Origin: JBLHKS01 sp047620505
GTDB taxonomy: Bacteria; Verrucomicrobiota; Verrucomicrobiia; Verrucomicrobiales; DEV007
Reading direction: 5' to 3'
Assembly (NCBI GenBank): GCA_047620505.1
Contig: JBLHKS010000001.1
Coordinates: forward strand, 74,865-138,864
Length of the DNA: 64,000 bases
Within the stretch, counting starts at the first letter, position 1; every line of letters begins with the position of its first letter. The notes below the pieces were generated by a model. The model ran no database searches. It was not told the DNA's origin and worked only from the letters and a program-made list of their open reading frames with translations. A program made the translations under genes and the position numbers. Below are positions 7,412 to 16,960 of the stretch, piece after piece.

Positions 7412-8791
7412 ATGGCAAAGTTAACAATCATCGATGACGAACCTGGGATTCTCCAGGTCATGAAAAAGCTCGCAGAACGCATGGGGCACGAAACTTATGC
7501 GTATCAGAGCGGAACCGAAGGGTTGAACGGCACGCTTTCGGTTCGACCCGATCTCATGATCGTCGACCTTCGCATTCCGGATCTAAGCGGACTCGACATC
7601 ATCAAAAGGGCGAAAGCCGAGATTCCGGAGATCGCCATTATCATGGTTACTGGCTACAGTTCGGTTGATTCGGCCGTTCAGGCGATGAAACTCGGCGCTT
7701 TCGACTATCTTGCTAAGCCTTTCGAACTCGACGATTTGCAGCGGACGATCAATCGGGCTCTCGCTCAGGAGCACGGTCGCGCGCCGGCTCCGATTTCGAT
7801 GGATGATGATTCAGAGATCCCAATCGTGTCCTCGCGGCTGATCGGGGAAAGCCGCGGGATGAAGGAAATTCATTCGATCGTGAAGAAAATTGCCGACAAC
7901 GACAGCCCGGTGCTGCTCGAAGGCGAATTTGGCTCCGGCAAGCAGATGGTCGCTCGTGCGATTCACAACAACAGCAAGCGCAACGCCGCTCCGTTCAAAG
8001 TTCTGCCTTGCAGCGCATTGCCTGAAGATTTGCTCGAGGCTGAGCTGTTCGGTGCGGCCGGCAGCCGGGGTGAAACCATTTTCCGCCGCGCTAGTGGCGG
8101 AACGGTTTTTCTTGAGGAGATCAACCTCCTGCCAATGCGCCTTCAATCGCAGCTCGAGTCCTATCTTGAAGGCGTTGACGCTCGGAGGATGTCGGGCGCG
8201 GTTCCGAGCCATATGGATGTTCGATTTGTGGCCTCGTCGAACGTTCCGCTGGAAACAAATGTGAAGGAGGGTTCTTTCCGCGAAGATCTTTACTACAAGG
8301 TCTCGGTGATTCCGATCAACGTTCCGGCTCTGCGAAATCGCCGGGAAGACATTCCGCTTTTGAGCGAATATTTCCTCGATCGTTACTCGCGGACGAACGG
8401 AACGGTGAAGCCCGCCGTGGACAAATATTCGGCGGAGTTGCTCGGAAAGTACAACTGGCCTGGCAACGTCAGCGAGCTTCAAAATACTCTTGAGCGCGCT
8501 TGCGCGTTTGCGGAAGAAGCACGGATTCGGCCAGCCGATCTGCCTGGCAAAATCACTCAGAAAGTTGAGATCACGGACGACGAGAACCAATCGATGGTTC
8601 ACCAGCTGCCGATCGGGACTCAGCTCGCCGAATTTATCCGGAAGCAGGAGAAGATGTTCATCCGCGAGACTCTGAAATACAACGGCGGCTCCCGCGAAAA
8701 GACTGCGAGCATGCTCGGAATCAGCATCGCCACGCTTTATCGGAAAATGGGCCTGAAACTTGAGCGCGAAAAGCGGATGCTCAGCGCCTGA
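7412..8791 (+). CDS. NtrC-family response regulator with degenerate sigma54-contact loop
   Basis: 459 residues from ATG 7412, chosen because MAKLTIIDDE opens the receiver domain directly. The receiver has a full acidic pocket (D8, D9), phospho-acceptor D52, T80 and K102. The AAA+ domain has Walker A GEFGSGKQ (171-178), Walker B TVFLEE (231-236, Glu-Glu instead of Asp-Glu), and a FREDLYYKVSVI segment followed by WPGNVSELQN (349-358). A Fis-type HTH lies at 429-448 (TASMLGISIATLYRKMG). The GAFTGA loop expected after ELFG (211-214) is missing: the segment reads AAGSRGET and is shortened. It may therefore regulate independently of sigma54. A terminator follows; no cognate kinase is adjacent. Confidence 0.9.
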   Translation: MAKLTIIDDEPGILQVMKKLAERMGHETYAYQSGTEGLNGTLSVRPDLMIVDLRIPDLSGLDIIKRAKAEIPEIAIIMVTGYSSVDSAVQAMKLGAFDYLAKPFELDDLQRTINRALAQEHGRAPAPISMDDDSEIPIVSSRLIGESRGMKEIHSIVKKIADNDSPVLLEGEFGSGKQMVARAIHNNSKRNAAPFKVLPCSALPEDLLEAELFGAAGSRGETIFRRASGGTVFLEEINLLPMRLQSQLESYLEGVDARRMSGAVPSHMDVRFVASSNVPLETNVKEGSFREDLYYKVSVIPINVPALRNRREDIPLLSEYFLDRYSRTNGTVKPAVDKYSAELLGKYNWPGNVSELQNTLERACAFAEEARIRPADLPGKITQKVEITDDENQSMVHQLPIGTQLAEFIRKQEKMFIRETLKYNGGSREKTASMLGISIATLYRKMGLKLEREKRMLSA

Positions 8792-8851
8792 CCCCATAGA
8801 TTTATCCCAGCACACCAGCCAGCCGGAACGGTTTAAATATCGAACCGGCGA

Positions 8852-8895
8852 GGAGCGCCACGAGCCGTTTATTCGGCCGTGGCGTTCTGCTTTTT
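8852..8895 (+). terminator. Intrinsic terminator after the response regulator
   Basis: An imperfect GC-rich stem (GCGCCACG / CGTGGCGT arms, 8852-8886, TTTATT loop, one bulged A) is followed by a T-rich tract (TTTTT at 8891-8895). It separates the regulator from nadE. Confidence 0.65.
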
Positions 8896-8993
8896 GGATA
8901 TCTCGAAAGACGAATCGATCGATTTCGTATTTAAAGGATGCGCAGTCTCGCTCCCCGACCAACATTCCGCACGCGGCCTACCGCACATCTACG

Positions 8994-10625
8994 ATGAAAA
9001 TCGGATTCGCCCAGATTAACACGACCATCGGCGACTTTGCCGGCAACGCCGAACGCATTTCCCAGGCCTACAAGAAGTGCGTCCGCGAAGGCGCAGAAGT
9101 CGTGTTGACGCCTGAGATGAGCATTGTGGGCTACCCTCCTCGCGATTTGGTCTTTCGCTCGAATTTCATCCCCGAGTCGCTCCAGGTTCGTGATCAACTC
9201 GCGAAAATCGCCGACGAAGTGCCTCTTTTTGTCGGCTACATCGACTACAACGGAGCTGGATCCGGGCCGAAATTCACGAACTCAGCTGCGATGCTTCATA
9301 AGGGGCGGGTTCTTGGCCGAGCCGACAAGAGTTTGCTTCCGACTTACGACGTTTTTGACGAAGCGCGTTACTTTCAGCCAGGCTCGCGACCTCAGATTTG
9401 GCAGGCGGGGCCGCGTCGCTTCGGAATCACGATTTGTGAAGACATTTGGACGGAAGAAAATCTGCCGAACAAGCTCTACGTCGACAATCCGCCAAATTTC
9501 GTCGCGCAGCGCGGAGCTGACTTGATTGTGAACCTCAGCGCATCGCCGTTCAGCGCAGGAAAGCCAAAACGGCGGGCAGAAATGCTGAAAAAGGTTTCGA
9601 GTCAGCTTCATCGTCCGATTGCTTACTGCAACGCGGTAGGCGGGAACGATCATCTGGTCTTCGACGGATATTCGATGGCGGTAAACACGGAGGGGAAACT
9701 CGCCCACGTTTTGCCCGGATTTGAGGAGTGCGTCGAGGTTCGCGATCTGACTAAACCGGGCCAGCAGCTGCTGGAGGAAGAGATCCGCGATATCCGAAAA
9801 GCGCTTGTGCTTGGCGTCCGCGATTACGTCGGAAAATGTGGCTTCAAGCAGGTCGTGCTCGGCCTCAGCGGCGGAATCGATTCGGCGTTGACGGCGGCAA
9901 TCGCGGCTGAGGCGATCGGTCCGGAAAATGTGTTAGGCGTGATGATGCCGAGTCAGATTTCGTCCAAGGGAAGCGTCGATGACTCGGTGAAATTGGCGAA
10001 AAATCTCGGAATCGAGATCGAAAAGGTTCCGATCGGCCGCTCGCTGAACGCGATGAAGGCATCGCTCAAAGGCGCGTTCGGCGACCGCGAAGAGGACGTG
10101 ACCGAGGAGAATCTCCAAGCGCGCATGCGAGGGATGATTTTGATGTCAATCTCGAACAAATTCGGCAGGCTGCTGCTGACGACGGGCAACAAAAGCGAGC
10201 TGGCGGTCGGCTACTGCACGATTTACGGCGACATGTGCGGCGGCTTGGCCGTGATCAGCGATCTGCCGAAAGGTCAGGTCTACGCGTTAGCTCGCTGGAT
10301 CAATCGCGAGAACGAAATCATCCCTTGGGAGACGATCGACAAGGCTCCGAGTGCCGAATTGCGGCCGGATCAGAAGGATCAGGACACGCTACCGCCTTAC
10401 GATGTGCTCGATCAGATTCTTGAGTTGTTAGTCGAGCAGGCGCGGAGCGTGAAAGAGGTCGTTAATAAAGGTTTTGATGAGGAAACGGTTCGCTGGATCG
10501 CGCGTCGGGTTGATTTAAACGAATGGAAACGGCAGCAGGCCGCACCGGGGATTCGGGTAACGACCAAGGCGTTCGGGGTGGGGCGGCGGATCCCGATTGC
10601 GCAGCGATTTTGGGAAACGGGCTGA
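8994..10625 (+). CDS. nadE: Glutamine-dependent NAD(+) synthetase
   Basis: 543 residues from ATG 8994, the start that places MKIGFAQINTTIGD at the nitrilase N-terminus; longer frames add only non-homologous residues. The N-terminal glutaminase (nitrilase fold) keeps the Glu-Lys-Cys triad at E41 (LTPEMSIVGYPP), K112 (RADKSLLP) and C148 (TICEDIW). The C-terminal synthetase has the ATP-pyrophosphatase loop LSGGIDSAL (S292-S297). It converts deamido-NAD to NAD with glutamine-derived ammonia in the cytoplasm. Length matches the family. A perfect iterated palindrome at 9762 encodes QQLL (257-260) in the linker between the domains. Confidence 0.95.
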   Translation: MKIGFAQINTTIGDFAGNAERISQAYKKCVREGAEVVLTPEMSIVGYPPRDLVFRSNFIPESLQVRDQLAKIADEVPLFVGYIDYNGAGSGPKFTNSAAMLHKGRVLGRADKSLLPTYDVFDEARYFQPGSRPQIWQAGPRRFGITICEDIWTEENLPNKLYVDNPPNFVAQRGADLIVNLSASPFSAGKPKRRAEMLKKVSSQLHRPIAYCNAVGGNDHLVFDGYSMAVNTEGKLAHVLPGFEECVEVRDLTKPGQQLLEEEIRDIRKALVLGVRDYVGKCGFKQVVLGLSGGIDSALTAAIAAEAIGPENVLGVMMPSQISSKGSVDDSVKLAKNLGIEIEKVPIGRSLNAMKASLKGAFGDREEDVTEENLQARMRGMILMSISNKFGRLLLTTGNKSELAVGYCTIYGDMCGGLAVISDLPKGQVYALARWINRENEIIPWETIDKAPSAELRPDQKDQDTLPPYDVLDQILELLVEQARSVKEVVNKGFDEETVRWIARRVDLNEWKRQQAAPGIRVTTKAFGVGRRIPIAQRFWETG

Positions 10626-10700
10626 AAATCCGGTCGTCGTTCATCTTGAGCATCTCGGATTACGCCTTGTCTGAATTCGGCGATGCTCCATCTTTCACTC

Positions 10701-13241
10701 ATGAAGCGATTTGCAGCTCCGTTCCTGCTGACCCTGATTGTTGGGTCTCTTCAATCCGCCGATTTTCAAAGTGCCTGGGATCGAGAGCCGGATCGGGTCT
10801 GGATAGGCGCGGATTTCTGGGCGAATCGGCTTCAGGATTGGCAAATCAAGGACGGTCGACTCGTGTGCGTCGCGAAACCGTCGCTGCCGATGCGGACGGT
10901 TCACATTTTGACTCATCGGCTGACTGGAGAGGGCGCTTTCGCCGCTTCGGTGACGCTCGGCGGGATTTTCGATGCGAATTCGGATGGCAGTCGAGTCTCT
11001 GAACGCGGATTTTTGCTCGGAGTCGGCGGAGCGGAAATGGACTACCGGTCGGCGGCGATCGTTCACCATTGGCAGGGGCCAGGCGGCGGGATTTTCGTTG
11101 GGCTCGACGGCGCTGGGCAGGTTTTGATTTTCGATAACGAATCGGAGCGGAAAAATAGGCCCGAACCCGCAGGTAAAAGTCAGCAGCTGCTGGGAGAAGC
11201 CAAGCTTGAGGTCGCTGTCGAAATGCGAGGTGGTAAGGCCCTGATCACGGCGGTTGCCAAGAATCTGGAAACCGCCGAAATCGTCTCGAAAGCGACGGCC
11301 GAGTTTCCCGCTGAACGTCTGATTGGAAATCTGGCTCTCGCCTCAAATGCCCGTGGTGGAGCGAGCGGTCAGCAGGCTTGGTTTTCGAGTCTGGAGCTGA
11401 CAGGTGAAGGTGTTAGCGAGCATGCGGATGCTGAATTCGGGCCCATCGCGGCCACGCAGTACACGCTGAACTTCAACGTTCTGAAATTAACCGCTCAATT
11501 GACTCCTGTCGGAGAAAGTGAGCCGCATCGGGTGTTTCTGGAAGCTAAGCACAATGGAATCTGGGAGCCGATAGCTGAAACGGACCTGATCGTGCCTGGC
11601 TGGACGGCGACCTTCCGAGTTCCGGGCTGGGACAGCAGCAAAGACATTCCGTATCGAGTCGTTTACGGCCCAGCGACTTGGGAAGGCGTGGTCCGTCGCG
11701 ATCCCGCCGATGCGGAAACCGTCGTGGTCGCTGGATTCACTGGGAATCACAATAATTCGCACGCGATCGGTGGGCGAGGCGGCTTAACGGATTGGAAAAC
11801 CGGAATGTGGTTTCCACACGCTGATCTTACCAGCAAAGTCGCCAAACATGAGCCGGATGTGCTCTTTTTTTCCGGCGATCAGGTCTATGAAGGCAAGAGC
11901 CCGACGTTTGCTGATTTTGACCAAGTCACGATGGACTACATGTATAAGTGGTACCTCTGGTGTTGGGCTTATCGCGACCTCACGAGGGATCGACCGACGA
12001 TCACGATTCCGGATGATCACGACGTCTATCAGGGGAACATCTGGGGCGAAGCCGGACGCCCGATTCACGTCGATAGCGCTGGCGGCTACGTCCATCCGGC
12101 TGATTTCGTCCAAGTCGTTCACCGCACGCAGACAAGTCATCTTCCCGATGCTCCCGACCCGGAGCCGGTCGCGCAGAACATCCCGGTTTACTTCACTTCG
12201 ATGAATTATGGCCGGATCAGCTTCGCGATTTTGGAAGACCGTAAGTTTAAGAGCGGCTGTGCCGATCACGGGTTGCCACCCAGCGGAACGGGTAGGCCGG
12301 ATCACTTCAATAATCCTGATTTCGACACCCGTCAGCTGGATTTGCCGGGCCTGCAGCTGCTGGGCGAGCGGCAGCTGACATTTCTCGAACATTGGGCCGC
12401 AGATTGGAAGCAGACGGACTTCAAAATGGCGCTTTCGCAGACGATTTTCGCCAACATGGCGACGCATCACGGAGCTGGTCTGAATTTCCTCGTCGCCGAT
12501 CTGGATTCGAACGGCTGGCCGCAAGCTGGCCGAAATCGCGCCATTTCGGTGCTTCGCAAAGCCTTCGCTTTCCACATGGCCGGCGATCAGCATCTCGCGA
12601 CAGTCGTTCATCACGGAGTCGATCTGCATCGCGATTCGATTTACTCGTTTGCTGTGCCGTCATCGGCGAATTTCTACCCACGAATGTGGAATCCAAGGGT
12701 CGACGGCCGAAATCGGGTCGAAGGATCCGCGCATTGGACAGGGGACCACGTGGATGGGTTCAAGAATCCGGTTACCGTTCTAGCTGCGACAAATCCGGGG
12801 CCTGACTACGGAATTGAGCCGAAAGATCTTCACAACAAAATGGCCGGATACGGAATCGTTCGGCTTCATCGCGCCTCACGTGAGATCGAGATCGAATGCT
12901 GGCCTCGCTGGGCTGATCCGGATAATCCTGATCACGGCCAGTACTCGGGGTGGCCGATCAAGATCTCCCAGCTGGATAATTACAAACGCTGTGCGGTTGG
13001 ATTTCTTCCGCCGCTCGAAGTCGCTGGCATGACCAATCCGGTTGTGCAGATTCGGGAATCGGCGACTAAAAAATTGATCTACGCGATTCGAATCAGCGGC
13101 TCAAAATTTACCCCATGGGTTTTTGATCGTGGTCGATACGACGTGAGAATCGGTGATCCGGATTCCGACAAGTGGACGGAATTGAAAGGGATCGAAGCGG
13201 CCCTTGAGCCCTACACCGAAGCGAGGTTGATCGAGTTTTAG
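10701..13241 (+). CDS. Exported PhoD-like phosphatase/metallophosphoesterase
   Basis: 846 residues from ATG 10701, which gives a clean signal peptide (MKRFAAPFLLTLIVGSLQSA). The N-terminal ~230 residues are a beta-rich, concanavalin-like region. The PhoD/metallophosphatase domain follows, with metal-site motifs FFSGDQVYEG, IPDDHDVYQGNIWG and FHMAGDQHLATVVHHG. The family uses Fe/Ca-type or dinuclear metals to hydrolyse phosphodiesters and monoesters in the periplasm, often under phosphate stress; no Pho box was identified. It lies 75 nt after nadE in the same direction. The palindrome occurs at 11181 (perfect) and 12351 (one mismatch). Confidence 0.85.
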   Translation: MKRFAAPFLLTLIVGSLQSADFQSAWDREPDRVWIGADFWANRLQDWQIKDGRLVCVAKPSLPMRTVHILTHRLTGEGAFAASVTLGGIFDANSDGSRVSERGFLLGVGGAEMDYRSAAIVHHWQGPGGGIFVGLDGAGQVLIFDNESERKNRPEPAGKSQQLLGEAKLEVAVEMRGGKALITAVAKNLETAEIVSKATAEFPAERLIGNLALASNARGGASGQQAWFSSLELTGEGVSEHADAEFGPIAATQYTLNFNVLKLTAQLTPVGESEPHRVFLEAKHNGIWEPIAETDLIVPGWTATFRVPGWDSSKDIPYRVVYGPATWEGVVRRDPADAETVVVAGFTGNHNNSHAIGGRGGLTDWKTGMWFPHADLTSKVAKHEPDVLFFSGDQVYEGKSPTFADFDQVTMDYMYKWYLWCWAYRDLTRDRPTITIPDDHDVYQGNIWGEAGRPIHVDSAGGYVHPADFVQVVHRTQTSHLPDAPDPEPVAQNIPVYFTSMNYGRISFAILEDRKFKSGCADHGLPPSGTGRPDHFNNPDFDTRQLDLPGLQLLGERQLTFLEHWAADWKQTDFKMALSQTIFANMATHHGAGLNFLVADLDSNGWPQAGRNRAISVLRKAFAFHMAGDQHLATVVHHGVDLHRDSIYSFAVPSSANFYPRMWNPRVDGRNRVEGSAHWTGDHVDGFKNPVTVLAATNPGPDYGIEPKDLHNKMAGYGIVRLHRASREIEIECWPRWADPDNPDHGQYSGWPIKISQLDNYKRCAVGFLPPLEVAGMTNPVVQIRESATKKLIYAIRISGSKFTPWVFDRGRYDVRIGDPDSDKWTELKGIEAALEPYTEARLIEF

Positions 13242-13258
13242 CCTCAGACCGGGAAAAC

Positions 13259-13296
13259 AAAAAAGCGGCGCTCCGAAAAACATCCGAAGCTCCGCT
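13259..13296 (-). terminator. Intrinsic terminator of the thioredoxin-like gene
   Basis: A 14-bp stem with one mismatch (arms at about 13264-13277 and 13283-13296, GCGGAGC core) is followed on the minus strand by six T (13259-13264). It sits between two convergent genes and terminates the minus-strand one. Confidence 0.75.
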
Positions 13297-13318
13297 GAAG
13301 GAAAAAGATTTCCTGAAT

Positions 13319-14200
13319 TTATTCAGCCGCGAGGAGCTCAGCGACCTTCTTTTCAAGCTCGGCTCCACGGAGGTTCGAAGCGGCCACTTTGCCGTCCTTT
13401 CCGATCAGGAAAGTCGCGGGAATACCGGTGATGCCCAATTTCGTCACCATTTGAGTTTCCCATCCTTTTCCGTCGAAAAACTGCGGCCAAGTCATTTTGT
13501 TTTCGGCGACGTACTCGTCCAGAGAGGCTTGGGACTGATCGAGGGAAATTCCGAGGACCTCGAATCCCTTATCTTTATATTTGCCGTAAGCGGCGATCAC
13601 GTTTGGCATCTCCGCGATGCAAGGCCCACACCAGGTAGCCCAGAAATCAACGAGAACGACTTTCCCTTTCATCTTCGCCAGATCGACTTCAGCTCCAGTG
13701 GTCGAAGTGAAGGCGATTTCGAGCGTGTCGCCAATCGATGGCATCGCGAGTTGGCCTTCCAATTGCTGGAAAAGCTGGCCGATCTGCGGACCCATCTGGG
13801 GATCCTGAAGCAGGGGGCCCATGTTCTCGGCAGCGCCGCGGATCAGAGCTTTCGCTTTGTCTTTTTCACCTGAGCCGGTGTAAAACTGGAACAACGGAAG
13901 CATCGTGCCGAAGTAGCCGTCGAGATCAGCTGGTCCGATTGGCTTTCCGGCGAATCCGGCCATCCGCTCTTCGAAGAGAGGAATCAGGCCGGCCGTGTCA
14001 TCGAGAGATGTCAATGATGCGATCAGAAATCCGCGTGCCTCTGCGGCATCTGGAGCTTCAGGATTGGCGGCGAGATACGCCTTTAGGGCATCGGCTTTAG
14101 CCTGCTCGTGTTTTGTAAGAATCTCTTGAGCTGTTTCGGCGTTCAGCGCGAGCGGAAGCGAAAGGCCAAGGGCGATGATTGAAGTTAAGATCAATTTCAT
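13319..14200 (-). CDS. TlpA/ResA-like thioredoxin-fold protein, exported
   Basis: 293 residues from ATG 14200, which begins a signal peptide (MKLILTSIIALGLSLPLALNA). A helical N-terminal part (about 25-155) is followed by an AhpC/TSA-thioredoxin domain with redox motif WATWCGPC (C191, C194) and the cis-proline segment GITGIPATF. Family role: periplasmic disulfide reduction, for example in cytochrome c maturation or protection of exported cysteines. The nearest cytochrome c gene is far away (50.7 kb), so the partner is unknown. Longer upstream frames add only a shadow region over the 3' end of the DUF1501 gene. Confidence 0.9.
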   Translation of the reverse strand: MKLILTSIIALGLSLPLALNAETAQEILTKHEQAKADALKAYLAANPEAPDAAEARGFLIASLTSLDDTAGLIPLFEERMAGFAGKPIGPADLDGYFGTMLPLFQFYTGSGEKDKAKALIRGAAENMGPLLQDPQMGPQIGQLFQQLEGQLAMPSIGDTLEIAFTSTTGAEVDLAKMKGKVVLVDFWATWCGPCIAEMPNVIAAYGKYKDKGFEVLGISLDQSQASLDEYVAENKMTWPQFFDGKGWETQMVTKLGITGIPATFLIGKDGKVAASNLRGAELEKKVAELLAAE

Positions 14201-14369
14201 GAGAGGTCGGATGCTAAAGCTGGAAATTAGAGAGGGAAACGGTTTTGGCTGGTTTTTAAAGGTTTCGGAATCCGCATTTATCGGGACGAAAGAGCAACCC
14301 GTTTGAGTCAATCGAAGTTCGGATTCTGCAGTTTTAATCCTGAAGGAATGCCTGTCTACTTCGCTAAGC

Positions 14370-15761
14370 TCAAGTGAATAACTCGTCCACTGGCTTGCCG
14401 CTCGGCAGAATCGGAAACGGGCGGCCGGAGAAATCTTCGTACATCTTTTTTGTGTCGATCCCAAGGTGCCGGTAAACCGTCGCAAGCACGTCTTGCGGTG
14501 TCTTCAAATTCTCCGCGGGCTCGCCGCCATTGCGGTCTGAAGCTCCGATCGCGCGTCCGCCCTGAATCCCGCCACCGAGCATCGCCGCGTTCATGATTCG
14601 GCCCCAGTGATCGCGCCCGCCAGTCGCGTTGACCTTCGGGGTTCGGCCAAATTCGCCCCAGGCGAGGACCATCGTCGAATCGAGCAGTCCGCGTTCTTCC
14701 AGATCGCTGATCAGCGCGGTGTAGGCCATGTCCCAGCGCGGAAGGAACCCGTCGCGCATCGATTCATAACCTTTGACATGAGTGTCCCACCAGCGCAAAT
14801 CCACAGTCACAAGCCTGACGCCCGCTTCAACCAGTCGACGCGCCAGCAACACGCGCTGACTCCACGCGGGAACTCCGCAGCGGTCGGGTGTCGGTGCTTC
14901 GTAAGCCGGCATGAAACCGTAGCGCTCGCGGATGCTTGAAGGCTCGGCGTCGAGATCAAAGGCGGCTCGCGCGCGCTCGCTCATCACCATTTCGAACGCC
15001 TTTTGCTGGAAACCATCCATGCTGTCCATTCCGCCTTGGTAATCGGCTTGGCGCTGGATTCCATCGAGTCCGCTCAGCAGCCTTTGACGTGAAGTCAGGC
15101 GATCGAATGTCATGCCTTCTTCGAGACTCAAATTCGGCAGCTCAAACGGGCCTTCGTTAGCGGGATCGGCCTTGGTTTCGAACGCCGAGTAGCTCGGGCC
15201 GAGATAGGACGAACCGGCTCCAGGGACCAGCTTCGGAATCATTACGTAGCTCGGCAACTCAGGCTCGCTGTCCTGAAATTCCTTCGACACGATCGAGCCG
15301 ATGCTCGGATGCACGTTCTGGTCCGCGATCTGCCCAGGCGGGTAACCGGTGAAGACGATCTGGTCAGCTGCGGAGTGTCCGGCGTTGCCGTGCGCGATCG
15401 AGCGAATCACGGAGAATTTGTGCATCATTTTCGCGGATTTCGGCAACAAATCGCAAATCTGGATTCCCGGCACGGAGGTCGACGTCGCACCGAAAGCACC
15501 CCGGTATTCGATCGGCGCATCCGGTTTCGGATCCCAGGTTTCGTGCTGACTCGGCCCACCGCGCATCCAGAGCAAAATCACGGAATTCTGCCGTTTGACG
15601 TTTCCGTGATCACCAGCAGCTGCTGCCTTTGCCTCGTGCTGTAAAAGATGGGGCAGCGAAAGCCCGATCGTCCCCAAAGCACCTGCGCGGACGAATCCTC
15701 GGCGGTTGAGGTTCAGGTTTTTACGAAATTCGGGACAACCAATTCGGTCTGCGCGGCTCAT
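14370..15761 (-). CDS. DUF1501 family protein with Tat signal
   Basis: 463 residues. Twin-arginine signal NRRGFVRAGALGTIGLSL near residues 19-36, then the DUF1501 core typical of Planctomycetes and Verrucomicrobia (SVILLWMRGGPSQHETWDPK; SIAHGNAGHSAADQIVFTG; VLAWGEFGRTPKVN; GRDHWGRIMNAAMLGGGI). The fold is alkaline-phosphatase/sulfatase-like. Such genes commonly pair with DUF1549/DUF1553 (PSD1) cytochrome-type genes, but none is adjacent here, so this copy is solitary. The enzymatic function of the family is not established. A perfect palindrome at 15614 encodes an Ala run just after the signal. Confidence 0.92.
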   Translation of the reverse strand: MSRADRIGCPEFRKNLNLNRRGFVRAGALGTIGLSLPHLLQHEAKAAAAGDHGNVKRQNSVILLWMRGGPSQHETWDPKPDAPIEYRGAFGATSTSVPGIQICDLLPKSAKMMHKFSVIRSIAHGNAGHSAADQIVFTGYPPGQIADQNVHPSIGSIVSKEFQDSEPELPSYVMIPKLVPGAGSSYLGPSYSAFETKADPANEGPFELPNLSLEEGMTFDRLTSRQRLLSGLDGIQRQADYQGGMDSMDGFQQKAFEMVMSERARAAFDLDAEPSSIRERYGFMPAYEAPTPDRCGVPAWSQRVLLARRLVEAGVRLVTVDLRWWDTHVKGYESMRDGFLPRWDMAYTALISDLEERGLLDSTMVLAWGEFGRTPKVNATGGRDHWGRIMNAAMLGGGIQGGRAIGASDRNGGEPAENLKTPQDVLATVYRHLGIDTKKMYEDFSGRPFPILPSGKPVDELFT

Positions 15762-15839
15762 GCGCTAAATCACGCGAATTCAAAGAAGATCTTGCGCGGC
15801 GTTTGACGCTTCCGGCCGTCTCCGCCAACGTTGCCGACA

Positions 15840-16952
15840 ATGAAAGCACTGGCAGCCGTTCTCCACGAAATGGGAAAACCGATGAGCGTCGAGGAGGTCG
15901 AGGTGCTTCCTCCGGGCCCGGGCGAGGTTCAAATCCGCGTAGCAGCTGCTGGGGTCTGCCACAGCGATCTGCACGTGATCAAAGGTCATCTTCCGATGCC
16001 GACGCCGATCATTCCGGGCCACGAGGGATCTGGCGAAGTCATCGCGTTAGGCGCTGGCGTCACCACACTCGAGGAAGGCGATCACGTTTTGCCGATGTGG
16101 CGAATGTCCTGCGGGCGCTGCGAATATTGTCTCGGCGGCCGGCCGGCGCTCTGTGATGTCGGGTCGAAAATGCGCTTCACCGGCCTGATGCCCGACGGCG
16201 ATACTCGATTTCGGTCGAGTAGCGGCGAGCGGATTTTGCATTATGCGGGCGTTTCGACGTTTTCGCAGGTCGCGACGATTCCGGAGCTGGCTCTGGTGAA
16301 AATTCCGAAGGAATATTCGCTAACGGATGGCGCTTTGATCAGCTGCGGAGTGATCACGGGCTACGGCGCGGTGGTCAACACGGCGCAACTTCGGCCTGGC
16401 AGCACATGCGCGGTTTTCGGCTGTGGCGGGATCGGTTTGAACGTGATTCAGAGCGCAAAACTCGCCGGAGCGCTCCAGATCATCGCGGTGGATCGTGTGG
16501 CGTCGAAACTGGGCTACGCGAAGGAATTTGGCGCGACGGACGTGATCGATGCGAGCGAAAACGATCCGGTTCAGGCGATTCTAGATCTAACCGGTGGTGT
16601 CGGCGTCGACTACGCGTTTGAAGCGATCGGGTTGCCGGAGCCGATCGAGCAGGCTTACGACGCGACGAAAAAAGGGGGGACCTGCGTCGTTGCCGGGATC
16701 GCGCCGAAAGAGGCGCGGGCGAGGATCAACGTCAACGCGCTCGTTTACGCCGAAAAGACGCTGAAAGGGACGATTTACGGGTCGACGAGGCCGCGGATCG
16801 ACCTGTTGAAGTTGATCGATTTGCATCTCGCTGGAAAGCTCAAGCTTGAGCAGTTGCTGACGAAAACCTGGAAGCTGAGCGAGATCAACGAAGCCTACGA
16901 ATCGCTCGAAAATGGCGAGGTCGCGCGGAGTTTGATTTTGCCGAACGAGTGA
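15840..16952 (+). CDS. Zinc-dependent medium-chain alcohol dehydrogenase
   Basis: 370 residues from ATG 15840 (a TTG three codons upstream is the alternative). The catalytic zinc region has C40 (GVCHSDLH) and H61-E62 (PGHEGSGEVI). The structural zinc lobe has C91, C94, C97 and C105 (SCGRCEYC, then ALC). A Rossmann glycine motif (FGCGGIGLNV) is followed by an Asp at the end of beta2 (AVDRV), which favours NAD(H). Resembles the class III-like group of bacterial Zn alcohol dehydrogenases; the substrate is not predictable. It is divergent from the DUF1501 gene with a 78-nt gap. One palindrome copy with a single mismatch is at 15940. Confidence 0.9.
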   Translation: MKALAAVLHEMGKPMSVEEVEVLPPGPGEVQIRVAAAGVCHSDLHVIKGHLPMPTPIIPGHEGSGEVIALGAGVTTLEEGDHVLPMWRMSCGRCEYCLGGRPALCDVGSKMRFTGLMPDGDTRFRSSSGERILHYAGVSTFSQVATIPELALVKIPKEYSLTDGALISCGVITGYGAVVNTAQLRPGSTCAVFGCGGIGLNVIQSAKLAGALQIIAVDRVASKLGYAKEFGATDVIDASENDPVQAILDLTGGVGVDYAFEAIGLPEPIEQAYDATKKGGTCVVAGIAPKEARARINVNALVYAEKTLKGTIYGSTRPRIDLLKLIDLHLAGKLKLEQLLTKTWKLSEINEAYESLENGEVARSLILPNE

Positions 16953-16960
16953 GTCGATGC

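Noticed and set aside
7811..8965. Long minus-strand open frame (384 codons) across the response regulator gene
   Set aside because: It lies antisense to a protein with clear receiver, AAA+ and Fis motifs; the translation shows no recognisable domain and arises from codon bias.
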